The notes: generated by a model from the sequence alone, not told the origin. DNA of 64,000 nt from Glycomyces buryatensis (GCF_004912275.1 NZ_STGY01000083.1:186001-250000), one strand, 5' to 3'; shown: positions 25,366 to 37,548, numbered from the stretch's first letter. Made by a program: numbers and translations.

Positions 25366-26284
25366 TAAACAGGAGGCACTGCAACCGGACGCGCTGGAAC
25401 CGGACACATTGGAATCGGAACCGCAGGACCGGTCGGCCGAGTGGGTCTCCGGGCTCGATGAGCTGGATCGGGTTCCGGTCACCGAGACGCGTCTGGGCCG
25501 CGTCGGGGCCGGGCTGTGGGCGGCGACGTGGCCGAAGGTCCTCGCCCTGGCACTGGTGATCGCCGCCTGGCAGGTCATCTTCGAACTGGAGCTCAAACCC
25601 GCGTGGACGCTGCCTGCGCCGCTGACGGTCTGGGAGGACCTGTCGTCGTTCGTGGTCACGGCCGAATTCTGGACGGCCATCCGGATCACCATGTGGCGGG
25701 CGCTGACGACCTTCGCGCTGGCGCTGGCGGTCGGGACGGTCCTGGGGATCGCGGTGGCGCGGTTCAAGCCGCTGCGGGCGGCGATCGGCTCCCTCATCAC
25801 CGGGCTGCAGACGATGCCCTCGATCATGTGGTTCCCCTTGGCGATCCTGCTGTTCCAGATCTCGGAGTCGGCGATCGCGTTCGTGGTGGTCCTGGGCGCG
25901 GTGCCCTCGATCGCCAACGGCCTGATCTCGGGGATCGACTACGTGCCGAAGGAATGGCGCCGGGTGGGCGCGATTCTGGGAATGCGGGGCCTGACCCTGT
26001 ACCGGCACGTGATCCTGCCGGCGACGCTGCCGTCGTACGTTTCGGGTCTCAAGCAGGGCTGGGCGTTCGCTTGGCGCTCCCTCATGGCCGGTGAACTGCT
26101 GGTGATCGTGGCGGGGCAGGGCTCGATCGGCGCGCTCATGCAGGGCGCCCGCGAGTTCAACAATGCGCCGCGGGTCCTGACTTGGATCATCGTGGTCCTG
26201 CTCATCGGCATCGCCGTGGACGCGATCTTCAGGACCGCCGACAGCCGCATCAAGCGGAAATGGGGCCTGGCCGAGGTCCGCTAG
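25358..26284 (+). CDS. ABC transporter permease (SsuC/TauC type)
   Basis: A 308-aa permease with a polar N-terminal extension of about 50 residues containing repeated LEPD/LQPD-like units, then six predicted helices. The EAA-like loop is near KEWRRVGAILGMRGLTLYRHVILPATLP, typical of SsuC/TauC. I chose the ATG at 25358, which overlaps the ATPase stop by 8 bp and has GGAGG 8 bp upstream. It completes the importer. Confidence 0.93.
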   Translation: MPSKQEALQPDALEPDTLESEPQDRSAEWVSGLDELDRVPVTETRLGRVGAGLWAATWPKVLALALVIAAWQVIFELELKPAWTLPAPLTVWEDLSSFVVTAEFWTAIRITMWRALTTFALALAVGTVLGIAVARFKPLRAAIGSLITGLQTMPSIMWFPLAILLFQISESAIAFVVVLGAVPSIANGLISGIDYVPKEWRRVGAILGMRGLTLYRHVILPATLPSYVSGLKQGWAFAWRSLMAGELLVIVAGQGSIGALMQGAREFNNAPRVLTWIIVVLLIGIAVDAIFRTADSRIKRKWGLAEVR

Positions 26285-26289
26285 CGCTT

Positions 26290-26320
26290 CCCCGCCGGGC
26301 GCCACGGGGGCCCGGCGGGG
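26290..26320 (+). terminator. Hairpin after the Ssu-type operon
   Basis: An 11-bp perfect stem (26290-26300 with 26310-26320) with a 9-nt loop begins 6 bp after the permease stop. It is GC-only with no U-run, as is common for actinomycete terminators. Confidence 0.6.
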
Positions 26321-26452
26321 GCTGCCCAGTGCGGGGCGATCGCGGCCGCGGGCCGCGATGGTGTCGACAAAGTACTCGCCGTCCGATTACGCTCAGTACC
26401 GTTCATGCATATACCCCTTCAAACCGCTCCGATCCACCCGGAAAGGACACCC

Positions 26453-28240
26453 ATGCCCCACCTTTCAACCCTCAACGGCGGCAATAAATCCCGAGCACGC
26501 CTACTGGCCGCGATAGGCGCCGCCCTCCTCCTCGCGGTGGGCGCCTGCACCGATTCGGGCGGCGATGCCGCCACCGGCTCCGGGTTCGAGGACTGCGAAT
26601 CCGAGCCCACGACCTGCAACTCCGGTCCCCGCCGGGACGGCGGCGACCTGGTGTGGGCCGTCGGCGGCGCCTGGGAGGCCTGGGGACAGGCCGACGTCTA
26701 CGGCTCCAGCCTGGCGACCTCGATCATCAATCAGCCCCTGCGCCCGACGGTCTTCACCTATGACCAGAACGGCGAGATCCACTACAACGACGGCATCTAC
26801 TCCGAAGGGCCCGAACTGCTCTCGGAGGAGCCGCTCCAGGTCGCCTACCATCTCAAACCGGAAGCGACCTGGGGAGACGGGACGCCGATCGGCATCGACG
26901 ACTTTCTGTGGCACTGGAAGGCCACTTCCGGCGACGAGGCGCAGTGCGCCGAATGCGCGCCCGCCAGCGACTACTACGGCTCGAACGTCGCGAGCATCGA
27001 GGAGGGTGGGGAGAACACCGTCGTCGTGACCTATAAGGACGGTTTCCTCGACGGCGAGTGGTTCGCCATGCAGGTGATCACGCACCCGGCCCATATCGCC
27101 GAGGCCCGCGGGTACCCGGACTGGCGGACCGACCCGCAGCAGATGGCGGACTCGATCGCGGACTTCTCCCAGAACCCGCCGCTGGACTACAGCGCCGGGC
27201 CGTTCAAGATGGTCGACGCGAAGCTCGGCGAGTGGGCCGAGTACGAGCCCAATCCCGAATGGACGGGATCGCAGCAGACCACGCTGGACTCGTTGACGCT
27301 GCGGTACATCGAAGGCGCCGAGGCGATGGTGACCGAGTTGCGGCAGGGCACCATCGACGGCGCCGCGCCCTCCAGTTTCGATCCCGAGCTGCTCGATCAG
27401 CTCGCGGGCGAGGAGGGCGTGCGCTACAACGTCGCGCCCCAGTCGGGTTGGTCGCACATCGACGCGAATATCAAGAACGAGTTCCTGTCCGACGAGGCCC
27501 TGCGCCTGGCGGTCTTCACCGCGATCAATGCCGACGAGGTGAACCAGCGGGCCTACGGTGCCGCATACGAGGACATCGAGACCATGAAGAGCGTGCCGTT
27601 CCGGCCCGAGTCGCCTTACTACACCGACCAGATCGGGGATTCCGGGCTCGGCTCGGGCGACACCGACGCGGCGCGCGCCATCCTGGAGGACGCCGGTTAC
27701 ACGTGGGAGGACGACGTGCTGCACACCGCCGAGGGCAAAGCGGTGACACTGACCTACCGCGCCGGCCTGGACGGCAATTCGTTCGCCCCGATCATTCTCG
27801 ACCAGGTCATCGCGACCCTGGAGGGCATCGGCATCGCGGTGGAGAGCGATCCCGTCCCGGCCGGGGGTCTGAATACAGTCCTCACCGAGGGCGACTTCGA
27901 CCTGGTCCAGTTCGACTACATCGAGACGCCGCTGTTCACATCCGCGGCGGCCGACTACTGGGGCGAGGGCAACTACCTGGGCTACCAGAACGACGAGGTC
28001 GACGCGATCGTGGACGAACTGGCGACCACCCTCGACCTGGACCGGGCGGCCGAGCTGACCAATGAGGCCGCGACGATCGCCCTGGGCGACGCCGTGCAAC
28101 TGCCGCTCGCCTGGGCACCGGCCCTGATCATGGTCAGCGACGACGTCGTGAACGTCCGCGACAACTGGGCGACCACCATGCGCGCCTTCTCCAACGTCGG
28201 CGAATGGGGCTTCCGAGACGAGGAGGCCGCCGAGGAATGA
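26453..28240 (+). CDS. Oligopeptide/nickel-type (family 5) ABC substrate-binding lipoprotein, orphan
   Basis: A 595-aa family 5 extracellular solute-binding protein. The signal peptide LLAAIGAALLLAVGAC ends in a lipobox Cys near residue 34 of this start. Characteristic blocks are WGDGTPIGIDDFLWHWKA and a C-terminal QLPLAWAPALIMVSDDV. It binds a peptide or similar ligand outside the cell. The ATG at 26453 has GGAAAGGACACCC upstream. No permease or ATPase gene is adjacent, so it must pair with a transporter elsewhere. Confidence 0.92.
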   Translation: MPHLSTLNGGNKSRARLLAAIGAALLLAVGACTDSGGDAATGSGFEDCESEPTTCNSGPRRDGGDLVWAVGGAWEAWGQADVYGSSLATSIINQPLRPTVFTYDQNGEIHYNDGIYSEGPELLSEEPLQVAYHLKPEATWGDGTPIGIDDFLWHWKATSGDEAQCAECAPASDYYGSNVASIEEGGENTVVVTYKDGFLDGEWFAMQVITHPAHIAEARGYPDWRTDPQQMADSIADFSQNPPLDYSAGPFKMVDAKLGEWAEYEPNPEWTGSQQTTLDSLTLRYIEGAEAMVTELRQGTIDGAAPSSFDPELLDQLAGEEGVRYNVAPQSGWSHIDANIKNEFLSDEALRLAVFTAINADEVNQRAYGAAYEDIETMKSVPFRPESPYYTDQIGDSGLGSGDTDAARAILEDAGYTWEDDVLHTAEGKAVTLTYRAGLDGNSFAPIILDQVIATLEGIGIAVESDPVPAGGLNTVLTEGDFDLVQFDYIETPLFTSAAADYWGEGNYLGYQNDEVDAIVDELATTLDLDRAAELTNEAATIALGDAVQLPLAWAPALIMVSDDVVNVRDNWATTMRAFSNVGEWGFRDEEAAEE

Positions 28241-28349
28241 GACGGCGATCGCCTCGGATCTGGCCGCGCGAGGATCGTGCGCGGGCATGATCTCGGCGTC
28301 GACCGGGAAGGCCGTTACTCCGACCGGCTAGCGCCAGAACGCAACGGGG

Positions 28350-28389
28350 AAGCCGCCTTCGGGACTCGAACGAGACCTGAAGGCGGCTT
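28350..28389. terminator. Terminator between the peptide-binding protein and DUF1963 genes
   Basis: An 11-bp perfect stem (AAGCCGCCTTC with GAAGGCGGCTT) with an 18-nt loop lies between convergent genes, 110 bp after the binding-protein stop and 20 bp from the DUF1963 stop. It can serve both directions. Confidence 0.75.
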
Positions 28390-28408
28390 GCCGCGTCCGC
28401 GGGAAACC

Positions 28409-29281
28409 TCAGGTGCACTGTTCCTGGAGGATCGACCGGTCGAACCGGCGGGCGGTCAGGTCCTCGGCGGTGATGAACCAGTAGGCATGCGTGTAATCAC
28501 CGCACCAGAGCTTCGTGTCAGCGAATGGGAAGAATTGCAACAGCAACCGCCAGCGCGCCATTTCAGCCGTCACCGCGGCCTCGCCGCGGTCCTCCCCCTC
28601 GAACACGCCATATTGGACCAGCTCTTCGAGGGTGTCGTTCTGGAGTGAGAAGTGGTGACCGCCCAGGTGGGTCCCGGCATTTCCCCAGAGTTCTAGGTCG
28701 ATATTGAAATCGTCGCCTTCGAGCACCGCCAGTACATCGGTGTCGGAGTCACCGTAGCGCTCGAACCAGGCATGTGCGGGCATCCAGGGCCCGCTCAGGG
28801 CGATCCGGGCCGTCAGTGGTTCGGCCTCGGCCACGCAGTGCAGCCGCGCCGGATGCGGGCGGGGACTCACGGGAGTGCCTTCGGGCAGGTAGACGACCCG
28901 GTGCGAGTTGTGGTCAACGCCGTCGGTGTAGCCGATGGGGGTCGCCGAACTTTCCCAGAGCTGGCCGTCGGCCAGGAAGAACAGCAGCTTTCCCGACTCG
29001 GGCAGGTCCAGGTCCAGGTCGAGGCGTGGCAGGGCCGCGCAGTCGATCGTCGCCCACAGCGTCAGCGGACCGTATTCCTCCCATTCGGGCCAGGCCATCT
29101 CCTCGGGAAGGAATGCCTCGCCGCCGAGATATCCTACTGTGGAGTCGCCGTCGGCTGCGTGCTCGAGATAGACGGCCGGTTCGAGCAGTTGCCGCCAGCG
29201 TTCGTGCGCGGACTTGGGCAGGTGGGCCTCGCCGATTTCGATCAGCCTGTCGCGCTTGGTCTCAGAGTTCATGGCGTCCAT
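28409..29281 (-). CDS. DUF1963 (YwqG-like) protein
   Basis: A 290-aa cytosolic protein of the DUF1963/YwqG family. Family-typical segments are GGEAFLPEEMAWPEWEEYGPL, then LTLWATIDCAALP, and a C-terminal LLQFFPFADTKLWCGDYTHAYWFI. The family is widespread and functionally uncharacterised, often in polymorphic-toxin immunity settings. No toxin is visible nearby. It lies upstream of, and in the same direction as, no other gene. Confidence 0.8.
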   Translation of the reverse strand: MDAMNSETKRDRLIEIGEAHLPKSAHERWRQLLEPAVYLEHAADGDSTVGYLGGEAFLPEEMAWPEWEEYGPLTLWATIDCAALPRLDLDLDLPESGKLLFFLADGQLWESSATPIGYTDGVDHNSHRVVYLPEGTPVSPRPHPARLHCVAEAEPLTARIALSGPWMPAHAWFERYGDSDTDVLAVLEGDDFNIDLELWGNAGTHLGGHHFSLQNDTLEELVQYGVFEGEDRGEAAVTAEMARWRLLLQFFPFADTKLWCGDYTHAYWFITAEDLTARRFDRSILQEQCT

Positions 29282-29316
29282 TCAATCGCACCCCTGCGAC
29301 AATCCCGTCAGGGGCG

Positions 29317-29372
29317 ACTGCGCTCACCTTCAGACCTCCGGCCTACTGCGCTCACCTTCAGACCTCCGGCCT
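29317..29372. repeat. 28-bp perfect tandem duplication at the end of kdpE
   Basis: Two identical 28-bp units (29317-29344 and 29345-29372), each starting ACTGCGCTCACC and ending CCTCCGGCCT. The right unit includes the last codons and stop of kdpE (ending at 29358), so the left unit is a copied 3' end of the gene just beyond its stop. Confidence 0.95.
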
Positions 29373-30038
29373 GAAGCGGTACCCCATGCCCGGCTCGGTC
29401 AGCAGATGGACCGGCCGCGACGGGTCCGCTTCGAGTTTGCGGCGGAGCTGGGCCATGTACTGGCGCAAGTAGTTCGTCTCGCGGTCGTACGACGGGCCCC
29501 ACACGCGGTGAAGCAGCTCGCGCTGACTCACCAGCTTGCCCGGGTTGCGCAGCAGGATCTCCAGCAGCTGCCACTCGGTCGGCGTCAGCCGCACCTGCTC
29601 CCCCGCCCGCCGCACCTGGCGCGCGGCCAGGTCGATGACCGCGTCACCGAGTTCGGTGATCGGCTTCTCGGGCTCGCCGCCGCCGCGCCGGGCCACCGCG
29701 CGCACCCGCGCCAGCAGCTCGCCGATGTCGAACGGCTTGGTCACGTAGTCGTCGGCCCCGGCGTCCAGCGCCGCGATCTTGTCCGTGCTCGCCGCCCGGC
29801 CCGACAGCACCAGGATCGGCGCCTTCGTCCAACCGCGCAGGCCCGCGATGACCTCGGTGCCGTCCATGTCCGGCAGGCCCAGATCGAGCACGATCAGGTC
29901 CGGGAGCACCGCCGCGGCCTGCCGCAGCGCCTGCGCCCCGTCGATCGCCGTGCTGACCTCGTAGCCGTGCGCGGCGAGATTGATTCGCAAGGCCCGCAGG
30001 ATCTGCGGCTCGTCGTCGACCACCAGCACCTTGATCAT
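29358..30038 (-). CDS. kdpE: Kdp response regulator
   Basis: A 226-aa OmpR-family regulator. The receiver phosphoacceptor is D52 in VLDLGLPDMDG, with DD at residues 8-9 and the Lys in TKPFD. The C-terminal winged helix shows LTPTEWQLLEILLRN and ETNYLRQYMAQLRRKL, which is specific to KdpE. It activates kdp transcription on potassium limitation. Its ATG overlaps the kdpD stop by 4 bp. Confidence 0.95.
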   Translation of the reverse strand: MIKVLVVDDEPQILRALRINLAAHGYEVSTAIDGAQALRQAAAVLPDLIVLDLGLPDMDGTEVIAGLRGWTKAPILVLSGRAASTDKIAALDAGADDYVTKPFDIGELLARVRAVARRGGGEPEKPITELGDAVIDLAARQVRRAGEQVRLTPTEWQLLEILLRNPGKLVSQRELLHRVWGPSYDRETNYLRQYMAQLRRKLEADPSRPVHLLTEPGMGYRFRPEV

Positions 30039-32614
30039 TCGTCCCCGCCTTCCACGGACTCGCGCTCGACTCGATCTGCCGGGGCCGGTCGCTGCGGCAA
30101 CGTCAGCACCATCGTCAATCCGCCGCCCGGCGTCGCCTCCGGGACCAGGGAGCCGCCCATCGCCTCCGCCAGGCCCCGTGACAGCGCCAGCCCCAATCCG
30201 ACGCCGGTCGTATTGTCCCGGTCGCCGAGCCGCTGGAACGGCGTGAACATGAGCTCCTGATCCTCCTCGGGCACGCCCGGGCCGTGGTCCGAAATGCGCA
30301 GTTGCACCAGTTCGCGGTGGGCGCTCGCGCCCACCTGCGGGGCCCGGCCCTCCGGGCTGAACCGCAGCGCGTTGCCGATGACGTTTACCAGGATTCGTTG
30401 CAGCAGACCGGGATCGGCCATCACCTCGGGCAGGTCGGCCGAGACCCGCACCGCGACGTCGGCGGCCGCCTCGCCCAGCTCGTCCAGGGCCGGCGGCACC
30501 GCCTCGTCCAGCGCGATCGGCACCGGGCTGGCACCCAGCACTCCCGCCTGAAGGCGGCTCATGTCGAGCAGGTTGTCCACCAGGCCCGACAGCCGCGCCA
30601 GCGACGCCTCCGCCGCCTCCAGCAGCTCGTCCCGCTCGTCCGCAGTGAAGAGATCCCCGGTGGACTTGAGGCTGCTCACCGACACCCGCGCCGACGCCAG
30701 CGGCGTGCGCAGATCGTGCGAGACGGCCGCCAGCAGCGCCGTCCGCAGCTTGTCCGTGTCGGTCAACCGCTGCACCGCTTCGGCCTGCCGCTCCAACCGC
30801 TCCTGCTCCAGCGCCGCGGCCGCGTGCATCGCGAACGCCTGCGCGATCCGCCGGTCCGGCGCCTCCAGGGTGTGCCCGCGCAGCGCCAGCGCCAGGTCGT
30901 CATTGATCGGAATGTCGTTCTCGGCCACGCCCGGGCTCTGGCACGGCGCGCCCGCGCAGGCCAGGGCCCGCCACGACTTGGCGTCGTGCCGCTCGGTCGG
31001 GCCCGCGCCCGGTTCGACTCGCTCCAGCAGCGTCACCGAGTCCAGCGAGAACGTCACCCGCAGCTGTTCGAGCAGGTCGGACACGCGATGGTGGGAGCGC
31101 AGCACGTTCCCGGCGAGGGTCGCGAGGGTCTGGGCTTCGGCGCTTGCTCGCGCGGCCAGCCGGGCGCGGGCCGCCGAGAGGTTGACGACGCTCGCGCCGC
31201 CGATTGCCAGGGCCACGAAGATGACCAGAGAGACGATGTGCTCCTGGTCGGTCATCTTGAACGTGTAGTAGGGGACGGTGAAGAAGAAGTTCAGCAGGAA
31301 GAACCCGGTGAGCGCGGCCAAGAGGGCGGGCCACATGCCGCCGGTGAGGGTCAGGCCCATGACGGCGGTGAGGACGATGAGGATCATCGTGGTCAGCGAC
31401 AGGTCCTCGCGCAGCGGCACCAGTGCGGTGACGAGGGCGGGGATGCCCAGCAGCGCCAAGGTGATTCCGGTCCAGCGGCGGCCGGATCCGATGAGGCCGC
31501 GGCCGGCCCGGACCCGGCGGGCGCTCGCGACCTTCTCGTGGGTGACGAGGTGGACGTCGATCGGCCCGGATTTGGCGGTGGTGGTGACGCCGACACCGCG
31601 CGAGAGCACCTGGGCGAAGCGGCCGCGGCGGGAGGCGCCGAGGACGAGTTGGGTGGCGTTGGCGCCGCGCGCGAATTCGAGCAGCGTCTCGGGGATGGAG
31701 TCGCCGACGACCTGGTGGTAGGAGCCGCCGAGGTCTTCGACGAGGCCCTGTTGGCGGGCCAGGTTGCGGGCGTGGCGGGCGCTGGTGAGGCCGTCGCCCG
31801 AGGCGATGTAGACGGCCTTGAGGTCGGCGCCGCCGCTTCTGGCGGCGATGCGGGCGGCGCGGCGGACGAGGGTGTCGCCCTCGGCGCCGCCGGAGAGGGC
31901 GACGACCACGCGTTCCCTGGATTCCCAGGTGGCCTTGATGTCCTCGGCGGCGCGGTACTTCTCCAGTTGGTCTTCGACCTTGTCGGCCAGCCACAGCAGC
32001 GCGATCTCGCGCAGCGCGGTGAGGTTGCCGACGCGGAAGTAGTTGGCGAGCGCGGCGTCGATCTTCTCGGGCGGGTACACGTTGCCGTGGACCATGCGGC
32101 GGCGCAGCGCCTCGGGGGTGATGTCGGCCAGTTCGATCTGGTCGGCGCGGCGGACGACCTCGTCGGGGACGGTCTCGCGCTGGGGTACGCCGGTGATGGC
32201 GGCGACGACGTCGTTGAGGGATTCGAGGTGCTGGATATTGACCGTCGAGATGACGTCGATGCCGGCGTCGAGGAGTTCGTCGATGTCCTGCCAGCGCTTG
32301 TCGTTGCGCGAGCCGGGAATGTTGGAGTGGGCGAGTTCGTCCACGAGGGCGATGCGGGGGGCGCGGGCGAGGACGGCGTCGACGTCGAACTCTTCGAACT
32401 CGGTGTCGCGGTAGGCGAGGGTTCGCCTGGGGGTGGTCTCGAGGTCCTTGATGAGCGCGGCGGTCTGGGGCCGGCCGTGGGTTTCCACGAAGCCGATGAC
32501 GACGTCGGTGCCGCGTTCGGCGCGGCGGTGGGCCTCCTCGAGTGCTGTGAAGGTCTTGCCCACGCCGGGGGCGGCCCCGAGGTAGATCCGAAGTTGGCCA
32601 CGTGTCACAGCCAT
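30035..32614 (-). CDS. kdpD: Kdp sensor histidine kinase
   Basis: An 859-aa membrane sensor. The N-terminal KdpD domain has Walker A-like GAAPGVGKT (about residues 13-21) and DELAHSN; a universal-stress-like domain follows (about 240-370); then four membrane helices (about 395-500), a GAF-like linker, HisKA with SHDLRTPL (His near 640), and an HATPase with NALRFSPEG and DHGPGVP. It senses potassium and turgor and controls KdpE. The ATG at 32614 has GGAGG 7 bp upstream; an in-frame extension overlapping kdpC is a shadow. Confidence 0.96.
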   Translation of the reverse strand: MAVTRGQLRIYLGAAPGVGKTFTALEEAHRRAERGTDVVIGFVETHGRPQTAALIKDLETTPRRTLAYRDTEFEEFDVDAVLARAPRIALVDELAHSNIPGSRNDKRWQDIDELLDAGIDVISTVNIQHLESLNDVVAAITGVPQRETVPDEVVRRADQIELADITPEALRRRMVHGNVYPPEKIDAALANYFRVGNLTALREIALLWLADKVEDQLEKYRAAEDIKATWESRERVVVALSGGAEGDTLVRRAARIAARSGGADLKAVYIASGDGLTSARHARNLARQQGLVEDLGGSYHQVVGDSIPETLLEFARGANATQLVLGASRRGRFAQVLSRGVGVTTTAKSGPIDVHLVTHEKVASARRVRAGRGLIGSGRRWTGITLALLGIPALVTALVPLREDLSLTTMILIVLTAVMGLTLTGGMWPALLAALTGFFLLNFFFTVPYYTFKMTDQEHIVSLVIFVALAIGGASVVNLSAARARLAARASAEAQTLATLAGNVLRSHHRVSDLLEQLRVTFSLDSVTLLERVEPGAGPTERHDAKSWRALACAGAPCQSPGVAENDIPINDDLALALRGHTLEAPDRRIAQAFAMHAAAALEQERLERQAEAVQRLTDTDKLRTALLAAVSHDLRTPLASARVSVSSLKSTGDLFTADERDELLEAAEASLARLSGLVDNLLDMSRLQAGVLGASPVPIALDEAVPPALDELGEAAADVAVRVSADLPEVMADPGLLQRILVNVIGNALRFSPEGRAPQVGASAHRELVQLRISDHGPGVPEEDQELMFTPFQRLGDRDNTTGVGLGLALSRGLAEAMGGSLVPEATPGGGLTMVLTLPQRPAPADRVERESVEGGDE

Positions 32615-32658
32615 TAAGAATCCTCCGTCTTTCTCGGGGCCGCCAGTCGGTCGTGCGC

Positions 32659-33572
32659 TCAGGTGAGCGGGAACTCTTCGTCGAGGGCCAGGTTGAGTTC
32701 GAGGACGTTCACGGCGGGTTCGCCCATGAAGCCCAGGAAGCGGCCGTCGGTGTGGTCGTCGATGAGGTCCAGGACGGTGCCGGAGTCGGTGCCGCGTTCG
32801 GCCGCGATGCGCCCGGCTTGGAGCTCGGCGTATTCGGGGCTGATGTGCGGGTCGAGGCCGGAGGCGGAGGCGGTGACGGCGTCGGCCGGGACGGCCGGGT
32901 CGCCGCCCGCGTCGCCCGCGATGGGCGTGACGATGGCGGCCGAGTGGTCCTCGCCGTATTCGGCGCACTCGACCTCGGTGCCCTCGTAGACGGCGAGGAA
33001 CGGGGACTCGACGGTGCCGCACTGCTCGTTGAGGCTGACGACGCGGGTGACGTCGCCGCCGGTGCCTTGGGAGTAGTAGACGCCGAGGACGGCGCCGACG
33101 GCGCTCTCACCTGAGGGTGTGCAGTAGGGGCGCGAGCCGTCCACGCCTTCGCGGGCGCCGATGGTGAACGAGCGCTCGCACACCTGCGTGAGCAGGCTCT
33201 GCGCGGCGTTCTCGTCGCCGTCCCAGCCCAGGGCGGGGTCCGGCTGTGCGTCCACGACGTCTTCGGGGCCGAGGTTCGACGCCGAGGTGGTGAGGGGGTC
33301 GTAGCCGTCGCCGGCCGCGGAGGGCCGCGATTGGAAGTAGGACAGGACGGCGTCGCCTTCGTCGTCGGTGAAGGACTGGCCGAGGAGCGAGGAGCCGATG
33401 ACGTAGCCGTCCTCGTCGTAGACCAGGGAGCCGTCGGCTTTGTCCGAGAGGCCGGGGAGCTGGGCGACGGCGAGGATCGCCAGCGGGTAGAGGATGCCGG
33501 TGATGACGGTCAGCGCCAGCAGGGCGCGGAAGGCGGCCAGGTGCTGGGTGATCCAGCGGGGGAGACGTTGCA

Positions 33573-33573
<1 letters not shown>
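32659..33573 (-). CDS. kdpC: Potassium-transporting ATPase subunit KdpC, enlarged
   Basis: A 304-aa KdpC, about 100 residues longer than the usual 190-210. Family parts are intact: membrane helix (residues 17-38), LGQSFTDDE and SYFQSRPSAAGDGYDP (78-93), then VTASASGLDPHISPEYA (233-249) and the C-terminal EPAVNVLELNLALD. Between SNLGP (99-103) and VPADAVTAS there is an inserted region of about 90 residues with four cysteines (132, 151, 185, 203). KdpC stabilises KdpA-KdpB. The gene starts inside the kdpB stop (TAATG). Confidence 0.93.
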
Positions 33574-35711
<2,138 letters not shown>

Positions 35712-35723
35712 TTGCGGACCTCT

Positions 35724-37409
35724 CTATTGCAGTCCCTCGGCCAGGGGGCCGAGAGCCAGGACGGGCAGGAAGGTCAGCGCGACGAGAATGACGGTCACGC
35801 CGACGACCATGCCGACGAATAGCGGTTGGTGGGTGGGGAACGTCCCGCCCGAAGCCGGGGTGGGCCTCTGCCTGGCGAGCGATCCGGCCAGGGCGAGCGC
35901 CAGGATGATCGGCAGGAACCGGCCGAAGAGCATGCACAGTCCCAGCGCGGTGTTGAACCACGGCGTGTCGGCGCCGAATCCGGCGAAGGCCGAACCGTTG
36001 TTGTTCGAGGCCGAGGTGAAGGCGTACATCATCTCCGAGAGCCCGTGCTGCCCCGAGTTCGCCATCGACTCCAGATTGGAGGGGACGGCGATCGACGCGG
36101 CGAGGCCGATCAGCAGCAGCGCCGGGGTGACCAGGAAGTACATTCCCGCGAGCTTGATCTCGCGGGCGCCGATCTTCTTGCCCAGGTACTCGGGGGTGCG
36201 CCCGACCATGAGGCCCGCGATGAACACGGTGATGACGGCGAGCACGAGCATCCCGTAGAGCCCCGCGCCGACGCCGCCGGGGGCGACCTCGCCGAGCATC
36301 ATGTTCAGGATGAGCATCCCGCCGCCGAACGCGGTGTAGGAGTCGTGGAACGAGTCGACCGAGCCGGTCGAGGTCAGGGTCGTGCCGGCCGCGAACAGCG
36401 CCGAGTCGGGGACGCCGAAGCGCACGTCGCGTCCCTCCATGGCGGCGGTGACGGCCTGCGGGACGGTGCCGTCCGCGAACGACTCGAAGCCGACGACCAG
36501 TCCGGCAGAGACGATCGCGATGACACCCATGGCGGCGGCGATCGCCAGGCCCTGGCGCTTGTCGCCGACCATGCGCCCGAAGGTGCGCGGCAGCGAGAAC
36601 GGGATGGCCAGGAACAGGTAGATAATGATGAAGTTCGTCCACGACGTCGGATTCTCGAACGGATGCGCGGCGTTGACGTTGTAGTAGCCGCCGCCGTTCG
36701 TGCCGAGGTCCTTGATGGCCTCCTGGCTGGCGACCAGGCCACCGGTGATGATCTGGGTGTCGCCCGTGGCCGTGGTGGCCGTGGTGAAGTCGCTCAGGTT
36801 CTGGACCGCGCCGCCGGCGATCAGGACGATCGCACAGGCCGCGCTGATCGGGATCAGCACCCACAACACGATGCGGGTCAGGTCGACCCAGAAGTTCCCG
36901 AGCTTGTCGGTCAACTTGCGGGCGAACCCTCTGACCAGGACGATGGCGACGGCGATGCCGACGGCCGCGGACACGAAGTTCTGCACCGCCAGACAGGCGG
37001 CCTGCACCGCGATGCCCATCGTGGCCTCACCGGAGTAGGCCTGCCAGTTCGTGTTCGTGGTGAAGCTGACCGCGGTGTTCCATGCCAGCGGTGCGGGGAC
37101 GCCCTCGAGGCCGTTGCTGTACGGCAGCAGCGACTGGAGCCGCAGGAAACCGTAGAGGAACACGACGCTCACGGCCGAGAACGCCAGCACGCTGCGGGCG
37201 TAGCCGCCCCACCGCTGCTCGGTGTCGCGTTTGACGCCGACGAGCCGATAGATGCCGCGCTCGATGGTGTTCTGAAAGCAGGGCCGGTCGTGCTCGCGGG
37301 TGACCGTGCGGTAGATGTAGTCGCCGAGGGGGCGGTAGGTGGCGGCGAGGGCCGCGATCATCGCGACGATGAAGATGACTCCGGCCGCGCTGGTGCTCGT
37401 CTCGGCCAT
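35724..37409 (-). CDS. kdpA: Potassium-transporting ATPase subunit A
   Basis: A 561-aa polytopic K+-channel-like subunit with ten or more helices. Selectivity-filter-like loops appear at [12 protein letters not shown], then [20 protein letters not shown], then [10 protein letters not shown], and [12 protein letters not shown]. It starts [10 protein letters not shown]. The ATG (37409) overlaps the stop of the 16-codon ORF as TGATG and has no Shine-Dalgarno of its own, so translation is probably coupled. Confidence 0.97.
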   Translation of the reverse strand: MAETSTSAAGVIFIVAMIAALAATYRPLGDYIYRTVTREHDRPCFQNTIERGIYRLVGVKRDTEQRWGGYARSVLAFSAVSVVFLYGFLRLQSLLPYSNGLEGVPAPLAWNTAVSFTTNTNWQAYSGEATMGIAVQAACLAVQNFVSAAVGIAVAIVLVRGFARKLTDKLGNFWVDLTRIVLWVLIPISAACAIVLIAGGAVQNLSDFTTATTATGDTQIITGGLVASQEAIKDLGTNGGGYYNVNAAHPFENPTSWTNFIIIYLFLAIPFSLPRTFGRMVGDKRQGLAIAAAMGVIAIVSAGLVVGFESFADGTVPQAVTAAMEGRDVRFGVPDSALFAAGTTLTSTGSVDSFHDSYTAFGGGMLILNMMLGEVAPGGVGAGLYGMLVLAVITVFIAGLMVGRTPEYLGKKIGAREIKLAGMYFLVTPALLLIGLAASIAVPSNLESMANSGQHGLSEMMYAFTSASNNNGSAFAGFGADTPWFNTALGLCMLFGRFLPIILALALAGSLARQRPTPASGGTFPTHQPLFVGMVVGVTVILVALTFLPVLALGPLAEGLQ

Positions 37410-37459
37410 CAGCGTTTATTCCGGTTCGGGGTGCGGGTGGGGCGACGGGTGCGGGCCAT
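37409..37459 (-). CDS. 16-codon linker ORF between kdpF and kdpA
   Basis: This ORF encodes [16 protein letters not shown], a very basic 16-aa peptide. Its ATG overlaps the kdpF stop (CTGATGG) and its stop overlaps the kdpA ATG (CTGATGG), so it fills the 49-bp gap exactly. A GGAG lies 8 bp before its start inside kdpF, whereas kdpA has no Shine-Dalgarno. It may act as a coupling leader rather than a functional peptide. I know of no described homologue. Confidence 0.5.
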   Translation of the reverse strand: MARTRRPTRTPNRNKR

Positions 37460-37548
37460 CAGAAGCGCTCCGGCTTCAGCAGCGCGAAGACGAGGTAGAC
37501 GCCGACGGCGATGGCGAGGATGCCGCCGATGAGGTTGGCTGCGCTCAC
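37459..37548 (-). CDS. kdpF: Potassium-transporting ATPase subunit KdpF
   Basis: A 29-aa single-helix membrane peptide, starting MSAANLIGGILAIAVG (GTG) and ending LKPERF, the characteristic KdpF C-terminus. KdpF stabilises the Kdp complex. It is shorter than common ORF cut-offs. Its start overlaps the stop of the upstream 27-aa ORF (GTGA). Confidence 0.9.
   Translation of the reverse strand: MSAANLIGGILAIAVGVYLVFALLKPERF

Noticed and set aside
30284-32617. 777-codon plus-strand frame opposite kdpD
   Set aside because: Antisense shadow of kdpD; very Gly/Arg/Asp-rich and without a Shine-Dalgarno or motifs.
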